Assembly (NCBI RefSeq): GCF_021811875.1
Contig: NZ_JAJBJD010000008.1
Coordinates: 1-14,215 of the forward strand
Direction of reading: 5' to 3'
Source of the DNA: Candidatus Bandiella numerosa
GTDB taxonomy: Bacteria > Pseudomonadota > Alphaproteobacteria > Rickettsiales > Midichloriaceae
Length of the DNA stretch: 14,215 bases
Part shown: positions 1 to 5,071 of the stretch, piece by piece
Position numbering within the stretch: the first letter of the stretch is position 1
How the letters are laid out: each line of letters starts with the position of its first letter
Notes under the pieces: generated by a model
What the model was told of the DNA's origin: nothing
Databases searched by the model: none
The model's input: only the letters and a program-made list of their open reading frames with translations
Made by a program: the position numbers and the translations under genes

Positions 1-267
1 AGGCGTCTTCGCTCTTACAGGATAAAACAGCGTAAAAGAAAATTTTCTATTAAAACTTTTCTAACTGCTCATGGTGTATCTCAGCAATCTAGCTGGTCAC
101 TTGCCTGCTCTAGAAAAGGTTGGTGGAGAAAATCTCTATCTCATGCTGCTCACCAGGCCCTCAATTTAAAGTATTTTGAGAGGAACAACTTATTCTCCAT
201 GTATACATCTTTTGTTAAACACAAATCTGAAACCGCCGTATGCGACATCGCTTGTACGGTGGTGTGA
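1..267 (+). CDS. ltrA: Group II intron reverse transcriptase/maturase, C-terminal fragment
   Basis: Frame 1 is open from the first base to TGA at 265-267 (88 codons). It starts with an Arg-rich stretch and contains TAHGVSQQSSWSLACSRKGW, which matches the group II intron maturase-specific (GIIM, domain X) region: a basic RRLR.. segment, then 'W..A..RKGWW..S', then 'H.AL....F...N'. In this family the RT and thumb precede this segment and lie outside the window. Domain X binds the intron RNA and promotes splicing and retrohoming. No endonuclease (HNH) domain follows. The reading frame has no stop before RNA domain V and ends inside it, so the last residues are probably an unconserved tail encoded by structural RNA. 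The gene symbol is generic for the family. Confidence 0.85.
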   Translation, partial: RRLRSYRIKQRKRKFSIKTFLTAHGVSQQSSWSLACSRKGWWRKSLSHAAHQALNLKYFERNNLFSMYTSFVKHKSETAVCDIACTVV

Positions 268-301
268 GAGGGAGATTCAGCAATGGATCTCTCTACTCGA
301 T
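232..301 (+). ncRNA. Group II intron domains V and VI with branch point
   Basis: Domain V: ACCGCCGTA (232-240) pairs with TACGGTGGT (255-263), with one G-U. A short upper GCG/CGC helix capped by ACAT and a small bulge complete the catalytic hairpin. Domain VI: GAG plus AGGGAGAT (266-276) pairs with ATCTCTCT (287-294) and CTC (296-298), leaving A295 as a single unpaired bulge. A295 is the expected branch-point adenosine, and six bases (CTCGAT) separate it from the proposed 3' splice site after T301. The lengths and the bulged A fit the canonical architecture closely. The fold was drawn by eye, without energy calculation. Confidence 0.85.
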
Positions 302-656
302 TGATGCGCCTGAAACTAAGCAGGAATGTATTGACATAGTAAATGATAAAAAGAAATATTTCGAATGCGGTAAAGTTGGGACAATTAAGCTTATACAAAT
401 TATAGGAAAAAATAGTATAGAATGTACAAATGAAGGGAAGGATAAATATAAAAGGCAATTATCATATTGTTATGTAAATGGAGAAAATATTAATAGAAAG
501 ATGGTGCGAGAAGGATATGCAGTTGCATATAGTGATTATGATTTGACATTTGTTTTAGATGAGCTAGTGGCAAGGATCAAAAAAGAAGGGTTATGGAATA
601 GTGAATTTAAAAATCCAAGTGATTGGAGAAAGAAACAAAAGGAAAATAGGAGGTGA
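302..656 (+). CDS. Thermonuclease (SNase-like) family protein, 3' exon split by group II intron
   Basis: Downstream of the intron the frame reads (I)DAPETKQEC..., the conserved calcium-site and active-site motif of staphylococcal-nuclease-like enzymes. The DxPE Glu corresponds to S. aureus Glu43, and DKYKRQLSYCYVNGE carries the Arg equivalent to Arg87. 'MVREGYAVAY' and the C-terminal 'GLWNSEF..PSDWRKKQ' are also typical of the family. The other catalytic Arg (Arg35 equivalent) and the first beta strands must lie in the upstream exon, outside the window. These enzymes hydrolyse DNA and RNA with Ca2+ and are usually exported or periplasmic. An open frame continues back to an ATG at 240, but that stretch is intron domain V and VI RNA and should not be taken as the start. 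Production of the full enzyme depends on splicing; otherwise the gene is inactivated. Confidence 0.85.
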
Positions 657-793
657 TAGAAATAATAAGGTATGCAGCTTTTAGTTTGATTAGAATCACA
701 ATTTAATTGGGATTTGTAACCAAGCTGAGCGTAGGTAATTTAAATTTGAGGATTTTAAAATAGAGTAGAGGCAGAAAAATATTTTACAAAACA

Positions 794-1210
794 TTATCCA
801 TTATCCTGGTGGTGTTTACATAATAAATCATGATATCTTAAAGAAAAGAAATTTTGACTCTGATCAGTAAGAATGAGATCCATTAATGACACATCAATTT
901 CATCAAGAGAATTGCCTAAATTAATAGCAAATTTAGTGTCTTGGCTTATATCCTGATCTATACAAGGCTTTTTCAAAAGAAATACAATATATTTGATATT
1001 TTTTATACTACATAAATCAACCACTTCTCCTATTAGTTTATATTCATTTTGATTTTGAAGTGAAGTTACTGAAATGATATCTGAATACTGATTTAAAGTA
1101 ATGCAAAGAGCGAAATAATCAGTATTTTGGAATAAGTTAAAAATATGAGGTAGTGTGCTTAAAATATTAGTTTTATATGATGTAATTTTTTTAGTATTAA
1201 TTTGTGACAT
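794..1210 (-). CDS. RadC/JAB-like protein lacking the metal-binding motif (tentative)
   Basis: A 138-codon reverse-strand ORF with a good ribosome site (GGGAAG about 5 nt before the ATG). No motif gives a firm assignment. By eye the C-terminal 100 residues line up with the JAB domain of RadC proteins: 'DYFALCITLNQYSDIISVTS', then 'EVVDLCSIKNIKYIVFLL' (RadC: E+..RALE.nA..+IL.HNHPSG), then 'LDEIDVSLMDLILTDQSQNF' followed by SLR (RadC: ..LGI.+.DH+I+G...Y.S+R). Where RadC has the HxHPSG...D zinc site, this protein has 'LLKKPCIDQDISQDTK', without the two histidines. If homologous it would be a catalytically dead JAMM-like fold. It is the only gene in the window clearly on the reverse strand. A plain hypothetical protein remains possible. 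Confidence 0.5.
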   Translation of the reverse strand: MSQINTKKITSYKTNILSTLPHIFNLFQNTDYFALCITLNQYSDIISVTSLQNQNEYKLIGEVVDLCSIKNIKYIVFLLKKPCIDQDISQDTKFAINLGNSLDEIDVSLMDLILTDQSQNFFSLRYHDLLCKHHQDNG

Positions 1211-1503
1211 AAATCTTCCCTATTTATAGTTGCAAATAATGTGTGATTAAATATTTTGAAAGTCAATAAATAAGTAGCTTTACCTATGATTTTATTCTGG
1301 ATTAAACAACTATAGTTTACATTTGCCAATATTCAAAATGATAAGTAAGTATATATATTGATCACTGAAATTAGTGATCAATACCTCACCACTACTCCAA
1401 TTTTTAAAATGATCGCTGACATAAAATACGAATATGTAGATAAATATGATAAAGCTTTTAAATGAAAAAATGTTGAAAGGGCCACTACTAGTTAGAGGAG
1501 CAT
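1211..1503. other. Intergenic region with TGATCrCT repeats
   Basis: About 290 bases between the divergently placed JAB-like gene and the next small forward ORF. It contains the palindrome and related repeat described separately (1356-1419). An ORF of 30 codons (1446-1538, MIKLLNEKMLKGPLLVRGAC...) carrying a CGNC pair has no visible ribosome site and overlaps the next gene in another frame, so it is not called as a gene. No RNA gene or clear terminator was seen. Confidence 0.5.
1356..1419. repeat. Palindrome and third copy of TGATC(A/G)CT, possible operator
   Basis: TATTGATCACT (1356-1366) is followed after 6 bases by its perfect complement AGTGATCAATA (1373-1383). A third, direct copy TGATCGCTGA lies at 1410-1419 (the first copy reads TGATCACTGA at 1359-1368). 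There is no T-run after the hairpin, so it is unlikely to be an intrinsic terminator. A binding site for a dimeric regulator is the simplest reading. Confidence 0.35.
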
Positions 1504-1722
1504 GTGGTAATTGTGAAAGAAACGCTACACAAAAGTGAATTAGCTCCTCTTTTGCAACACGGTACAGCTGACATGGTAAAAATCGCACAACAAACTATTA
1601 TGCAACAGTCCACTATGTCATTTGAAGAACTTACTATAAGCACCCTTATTACCTTGATATCATTAGTTATGATTCGTTTCGTATATAATCTTATTCAAAA
1701 AGCTAGGAATGAACTAAACTGA
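1504..1722 (+). CDS. Small hypothetical protein with one predicted membrane segment
   Basis: A 72-codon ORF starting with GTG. AGAGGAG at 1494-1500 lies upstream but very close (3 nt) to GTG 1504 and rather far (12 nt) from the alternative GTG 1513, so the start is uncertain. The N-terminal half is polar (..KSELAPLLQHGTADMVKIAQ..). Residues about 43-63 (LTISTLITLISLVMIRFVYN) form one hydrophobic segment, followed by a basic tail (QKARNELN), which suggests a small single-span inner-membrane protein. No family is recognised. A second ORF in another frame (1446-1538) overlaps its start, so a frameshifted longer gene is also possible. Confidence 0.4.
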   Translation: MVIVKETLHKSELAPLLQHGTADMVKIAQQTIMQQSTMSFEELTISTLITLISLVMIRFVYNLIQKARNELN

Positions 1723-1876
1723 GTGATTAAAGCATTTCCTGAAAGCTCTTAAATAAGACACTGACGTATAGATTAGTACTTTTAGAGTGTAATTTGCACA
1801 GCTGATTATATTTATATTTGAAAGCCTATGATATAAATCATATATTTATATTATAAAGCCAGAATCTAATTATTGT

Positions 1877-2140
1877 ATGGCATTACCATTACAAAATTCA
1901 TTACCAAATATAGCGTCTGATAAATGGAGGAGGTATTATTATGAGTCAAGGGATAGATATTACATTGTCATTCTTCAGCAGGATTTATTTCATGAGTGGA
2001 GTATTGTTAAATGCTATGGTGGGAAAGAGAACAAGTTAGGTAACTGCGTAATAGAATCAGGATATTCTTATGAAGAAGCAATTAATAGAATCAAAGCAAT
2101 TGAAAAAACAAGAAAAGCTCATAAATATATGTTAAAATGA
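1877..2140 (+). CDS. WGR domain-containing protein
   Basis: An 87-residue protein that is almost entirely one WGR-like domain: 'RYYIVILQQDLFHEWSIVKC' fits the family's 'YY.l.l..DLFG.W.lvr.WGRIG' strand pattern, and 'YGGKENKLGNCVIESGYSYEEAINRIKAIEKTRKAHKY' fits the following 'G......f.s.eeA...f.k....K...GY'. The namesake W-G-R is degenerate here (C-Y-G-G). WGR domains occur in PARPs and in small bacterial proteins, where they are thought to contact nucleic acid at damaged ends. The ATG at 1877 has no strong ribosome site. A short dyad, TATGATATAAATCATA (1827-1842), lies upstream. The exact role is unknown. Confidence 0.7.
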   Translation: MALPLQNSLPNIASDKWRRYYYESRDRYYIVILQQDLFHEWSIVKCYGGKENKLGNCVIESGYSYEEAINRIKAIEKTRKAHKYMLK

Positions 2141-2147
2141 GTTATAT

Positions 2148-2179
2148 ACGTGATAACGGTAACACGATAACAATATAAT
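2148..2179 (+). promoter_or_regulatory. Possible promoter of the Bax-inhibitor gene
   Basis: TATAAT at 2174-2179 is a perfect -10 box, 28 bases before the ATG at 2208. No good -35 is seen at the right distance. Instead two imperfect direct repeats, ACGTGATAAC (2148-2157) and ACACGATAAC (2162-2171), lie just upstream, 14 bases apart, and could bind an activator. Confidence 0.35.
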
Positions 2180-2207
2180 AAGGTTTGCAAACACAACAGA
2201 GGCCAAC

Positions 2208-2930
2208 ATGAATTTTGATAATGTAAAATCAGTATATGAGAGTACCAGCCAGAAAACCCATTATGATTGGGGGTTAAGAGAGTACTTACTTAGAGTATAT
2301 CAATATATGGCATTTGCACTTGCTTTGACTGCGTTGATATCGATGGGAGCAGCATCATCTACAGAGTTCTTACATTTGATCCATGCTACACCATTAAAAT
2401 GGATCGTAGTATTTGCACCGCTTGGGATGGCTTTTTATATGGGGAGTAGATTAATGTCAATGTCTGTGACTGGAGTGCAAACTTGTTTGATGATTTTTGC
2501 CACATTAATGGGATTATCATTATCATCAATATTTATTGTTTACACAGGAGAAAGTATTGCTAAGGTATTTTTTATAACAGCAAGTACATTTGGAGCAATG
2601 AGTATCTATGGGCACAGCACTAAAAGAGATTTAACAAATATGCGCTCATTCTTGATAATGGGGGTAATTGGGATACTTATTGCAAGTGTTGTGAATATCT
2701 TTATGCAAAGTGGAGCTATGCAATTTGTGATTTCAGTAATAGGGGTCGGAGTATTTACATTACTTACAGCATACGATGCGCAAAAAATTAAGACAATGTA
2801 TTACCAAACACAGAACAATGCTGAGGTAACGCAAAAGCTTGCAATATATGGGTCACTTACGTTATATATGGACTTTATCAATTTATTTGTCTTTTTATTG
2901 CAGTTATTTGGAGTGAGAAAGAATGACTAA
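2208..2930 (+). CDS. Bax inhibitor-1 / YccA family membrane protein
   Basis: A 240-residue protein with about seven hydrophobic segments, the usual size and topology of the BI-1 (UPF0005) family. Family marks include 'LREYLLRVYQYMAFALALTA' at the start of the first membrane segment, the central 'ASTFGAMSIYGHSTKRDLT' loop (family FG..S.YGY.TK.DLt), and the C-terminal 'LLTAYDAQKIKTMY' and 'LTLYMDFINLFVFLLQLFG'. The two Asp residues in these last motifs match the pH-sensing aspartate pair described for B. subtilis YetJ. Members are inner-membrane calcium-leak channels; in bacteria they have been tied to FtsH/stress handling. The start follows an AGAGG-like site (CAGAGGCCAAC). The gene appears to have its own promoter and to end before the cold shock gene. 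Confidence 0.92.
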   Translation: MNFDNVKSVYESTSQKTHYDWGLREYLLRVYQYMAFALALTALISMGAASSTEFLHLIHATPLKWIVVFAPLGMAFYMGSRLMSMSVTGVQTCLMIFATLMGLSLSSIFIVYTGESIAKVFFITASTFGAMSIYGHSTKRDLTNMRSFLIMGVIGILIASVVNIFMQSGAMQFVISVIGVGVFTLLTAYDAQKIKTMYYQTQNNAEVTQKLAIYGSLTLYMDFINLFVFLLQLFGVRKND

Positions 2931-2995
2931 CATTGCTATAAAGGGGATTTATGTTTTTAACAAAATTAATCAATATATTAAGGAGAATTAAAATA

Positions 2996-3205
2996 ATGAA
3001 ACAAATAGGAACTGTGAAATGGTACAACTCTGAAAAAGGATACGGCTTTATAACTCCGCACAATGGATCAAAAGATATATTCGTACATAGTTCAGCGGTA
3101 AAAGCTGCAAAGCTTAATGCTTTGGAGGATAACCAAAAAGTAGAATATGACGTAGAAGAAAAGCAAGGCAAAACCTCTGCAATTAACATAAGTAAAATAA
3201 GTTAA
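2996..3205 (+). CDS. cspA: Cold shock protein, CspA family
   Basis: A single 69-residue cold-shock domain (OB fold) that binds single-stranded RNA and DNA and melts RNA structure. RNP1 is KGYGFI (residues 14-19) and RNP2 is DIFVHS (27-32). The aromatic Trp9 and Tyr16/Phe18 surface used for base stacking is kept. The frame is open further upstream to an ATG at 2951, but the ATG at 2996 is chosen because AAGGAG (2980-2985) lies 10 nt before it and [11 protein letters not shown] is the normal family N-terminus. It is followed by ssb after only 5 bases, so the two are probably cotranscribed. Confidence 0.95.
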   Translation: MKQIGTVKWYNSEKGYGFITPHNGSKDIFVHSSAVKAAKLNALEDNQKVEYDVEEKQGKTSAINISKIS

Positions 3206-3210
3206 TAATT

Positions 3211-3693
3211 ATGGCAGGAAGTGTTAACAAAGTCATAATAGTTGGAAATGTAGGTAATCAGCCAGAAATCAGAGTAACTCAAATAAGTGGAGAAGAGATT
3301 GCAACTTTTTCACTTGCAACAAGTGAGAGATGGAAAGATAAAAACTCTGGAGAACAAAAGTAGAAGACTGATTGGCATAGAGTGGTGGTGTTTTCATCAG
3401 GGCTTGTTAGGATTATTAAGGAATACGTTCACAAAGGAAGTAAGATTTATATAGAGGGTAAATTAAGAACTAGGGAATATGAGGATGAAGCAGGCGTCAA
3501 AAGATATACAACCGAGGTAGTTTTAACCTCATATGGTGGTACATTAGTATTATTGGATTCTAAAAAAGATGGACAAGAGTTTCCTAGAATGAATGAAGGT
3601 AAAAATAACAATTTAAGATATGATCAAAAAAAGGAATTGGATGATAGTGATGTAGTGGAAGATGACATTAAACATGACGACGTACCTTTTTGA
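3211..3693 (+). pseudogene. ssb: Single-stranded DNA-binding protein SSB, interrupted by an in-frame TAG
   Basis: Reading from ATG 3211 gives [20 protein letters not shown]..., a normal SSB N-terminus. The frame hits TAG at 3361-3363 (codon 51) and continues without a shift as KTDWHRVVVFSSGLVRIIKE and on to the intact acidic tail ...DDVPF, the docking peptide for SSB partners. In homologues the stop position lies in GEQKEKTEWHRV, so a single GAG-to-TAG change in a Glu codon explains the break. All other conserved positions look intact and the total length (about 160 codons) is normal, so the lesion is recent, or is read through. Termination would give a 50-residue fragment lacking most of the OB fold. 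A restart at the GTG codons around 3382 would lack the first strands. Other genes in the window end in TAG, which argues against general recoding. The gene would have been an element-borne SSB beside the chromosomal one. Confidence 0.88.
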
Positions 3694-3713
3694 AAATTTA
3701 ATAAAATATAAAA

Positions 3714-3923
3714 ATGACAAATAAAGAAGAGCTACTACAAATCATAACTAAACTGGAGAATCTAGAAGAAGAAAAGGCTGCGATAGCTCAGAATATGACT
3801 GACACATTAGTTGAAGCTAAAATGAAGGGCTAGATATTAAAATTGAGGAAAATGGATGATAGCGATAGAATAAGGCAAGAAGAGGAGCTTGAAACCTATA
3901 AGGCGACCATTGGCATGCAGTAA
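3714..3923 (+). pseudogene. GapR/DUF2312 family chromatin protein, degraded
   Basis: The ATG at 3714 opens MTNKEELLQIITKLENLEEE followed by KAAIAQNMTDTLVEAKMKG, the N-terminal coiled-coil helix of GapR (DUF2312; family 'IErIErLEEEKk.i.edikdvy.EAKa.GfD'). A TAG (3831-3833, codon 40) follows the Gly. In the same frame the DNA resumes as ILKLRKMDDSDRIRQEEELE and TYKATIGMQ, the family's 'I+LRKmd...r.eeE.lLd.Y..AlGM'. About eight residues (family 'FDvKalkk') are missing, so a small in-frame deletion accompanies or produced the stop. GapR binds overtwisted AT-rich DNA ahead of replication forks and is characteristic of Alphaproteobacteria. The gene sits 20 bases after ssb and before HU. Confidence 0.8.
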
Positions 3924-3977
3924 TATTTAAAAATAAATAATTAAAATAATATCAAAACAATTAAAAGGAGCAATCAA

Positions 3978-4253
3978 ATGAACAAAACCGAATTTATAGC
4001 AAAATTATCAGAAGAGCTTGGGACAACAAAAACAGAAGCTAATAAAAACTTTGATGCAGTTATCAAATGCATAGCGCAAGCAATGAAGGATAATGATGAA
4101 TTAAGATTTACAGGATTTGGAAGCTTTAAGGCGCAAAACAAAAAGGCAACTAGAGTAAAAACCCCAAAAGGAACAATCGCAGAAGTACCAGCACAAAGAA
4201 GAGTGACCTTTTCTGTGGGAAGTGAGTTTAAGGCTATTGTTAATGGTAAATAA
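3978..4253 (+). CDS. hup: HU/IHF family DNA-binding protein
   Basis: 91 residues, the standard length of an HU subunit. 'MNKTEFIAKLSEELGTTKTE' plus the following helix forms the dimer body, 'DELRFTGFGSFKAQNKKATR' holds the conserved GFGSF turn, and residues about 60-80 (TPKGTIAEVPAQRRVTF) form the beta arm with its Pro and basic residues, which bends DNA from the minor groove. The start is well supported by AAAAGGAG (3964-3971) before the ATG. It follows the csp-ssb-gapR genes and is the only undamaged nucleoid protein of that group besides Csp. HU versus IHF subunit cannot be decided, so the symbol is only approximate. Confidence 0.93.
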   Translation: MNKTEFIAKLSEELGTTKTEANKNFDAVIKCIAQAMKDNDELRFTGFGSFKAQNKKATRVKTPKGTIAEVPAQRRVTFSVGSEFKAIVNGK

Positions 4254-4268
4254 ATCACTTTATTTAGT

Positions 4269-4478
4269 ATGACTGTGCAGAAACTTATTATAGCACTCGG
4301 AGTTACATTTATAATTATCGGAATATTATTTCCATATATATCTAAGATAGGGCTATTTAAGTTACCTGGAGATATATATTTTGGAACTAAGAGTTTTAAA
4401 CTCTTTTTTCCAATTACTACATCTATTTTGCTGAGTATTTTAATTTCAGTTATTATTTGGTTGTGGAGAAAGTTTTAA
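4269..4478 (+). CDS. DUF2905 family small membrane protein
   Basis: 69 residues with two hydrophobic helices (about 5-25 and 46-66) around a polar loop containing 'LGFKLPGDI'-like sequence: here 'IGLFKLPGDIYFGTKSFKLF' then FPITTS. This is the hallmark of DUF2905 ('lGrLPGDi......f.FPi.t.ll'). The function of the family is unknown; it is an inner-membrane protein. It starts 15 bases after hup, and its 3' end overlaps the proposed start of tag by roughly 16-22 bases, suggesting translational coupling. Confidence 0.85.
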   Translation: MTVQKLIIALGVTFIIIGILFPYISKIGLFKLPGDIYFGTKSFKLFFPITTSILLSILISVIIWLWRKF

Positions 4479-5071
4479 GCACATATCCCAGTGATGTATA
4501 TAAGGGAAGATGTCAGTGGGTGACTGAAGATGATATTTATATCAAATATCACGATGAGGGATGGGGAGTGCCTATTTATAATGATAATAAATTACTTGAG
4601 CTTTTGATATTAGAAGGAGCGCAAGCAGGGCTTAGCTGGCTGACAGTTCTTAAAAAAAGAGAGTGTTATAGAGAGTTGTATGAATGTTTTAATCCATTGT
4701 TGGTGGCAAACTTTTGCAAGAAGAAGAAAGAAGAGTTACTTGCTGATTCAAGAATTATAAGAAATAAGCTTAAAATAGAAGCTTCAATATTAAACGCTCA
4801 GGTATTTTTAGAGGTGCAAAAGGAATTTGGTAGTTTTAGTAATTACATATGGAAATTTACAAATAATAAAATTATTCAAAATAAATATACGCAGCATGAT
4901 GAATTGCCATCTAAAACATTATTGTCTGATACAATAAGTAAAGAATTAAAGGGGAGAGGGTTTAAGTTTGTAGGCTCAACAATAATATATGCATTTATGC
5001 AGGCAATAGGTATGGTAAATGATCATTTAACATCTTGCTTTAGACATGATGAGGTGAAAGATTTATCATGA
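4463..5071 (+). CDS. tag: DNA-3-methyladenine glycosylase I
   Basis: TagA excises 3-methyladenine from alkylated DNA and leaves an abasic site. All signature residues are present: the zinc ligands Cys17 and His30 (13 apart, as Cys4/His17 in E. coli) and the C-terminal NDHLTSCFRH His and Cys; the substrate-pocket Glu51 in 'LELLILEGAQAGLSWLTVLK' and Trp59; and YHDEGWGVP. The length (about 202) is close to the usual 187-200. The start is uncertain: GTG 4463 is preferred, TTG 4457 is possible, and there is no ATG before the essential Cys. Both candidates lie inside the end of the DUF2905 gene and lack a clear ribosome site, so translation is probably coupled. Its stop overlaps the rpn start by ATGA. 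Confidence 0.93.
   Translation: MEKVLSTYPSDVYKGRCQWVTEDDIYIKYHDEGWGVPIYNDNKLLELLILEGAQAGLSWLTVLKKRECYRELYECFNPLLVANFCKKKKEELLADSRIIRNKLKIEASILNAQVFLEVQKEFGSFSNYIWKFTNNKIIQNKYTQHDELPSKTLLSDTISKELKGRGFKFVGSTIIYAFMQAIGMVNDHLTSCFRHDEVKDLS

Larger units (their letters stand above)
1..301 (+). mobile_element. Group II intron, 3' part (5' end outside window)
   Basis: The segment holds the C-terminal end of an intron-encoded reverse transcriptase/maturase followed by RNA domains V and VI, and stops at a consensus-like 3' end (...CTCGAT). The intron sits inside a thermonuclease gene: the sequence right after it continues as that enzyme's conserved Asp-Ala-Pro-Glu motif. The last intron base is best placed at T301, giving the AY ending typical of group II introns, and the next base (T302) would complete an Ile codon begun in the upstream exon. 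The 5' half, with the 5' splice site, domains I-IV and most of the RT, lies before position 1. Mobile retroelements of this kind self-splice with maturase help and retrohome by reverse splicing. Identity is seen directly; splicing activity is inferred. Confidence 0.9.

Noticed and set aside
240..301. Start of the nuclease ORF at ATG 240
   Set aside because: These bases are domains V and VI of the group II intron; the translated residues do not match the SNase family, whose similarity begins only at the IDAPE motif.
150..458. Reverse-strand 102-codon ORF
   Set aside because: It runs across the intron end and the SNase exon, whose forward frames have clear family motifs; it is a shadow.
1310..1588. 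Reverse-strand 92-codon ORF
   Set aside because: Hydrophobic, low-complexity product without family features or ribosome site, overlapping the palindrome and the forward small ORF.
3211..3923. General recoding of TAG as a sense codon
   Set aside because: The SprT-like and resolvase genes end at TAG with normal family lengths, and gapR has an additional deletion, so independent gene decay is simpler.
4388..4412. Hairpin AAGAGTTT/AAACTCTT followed by a T-run, resembling a terminator
   Set aside because: It lies in the middle of the DUF2905 coding region, in conserved codons (..KSFKLFFP..), with cotranslated genes continuing downstream.
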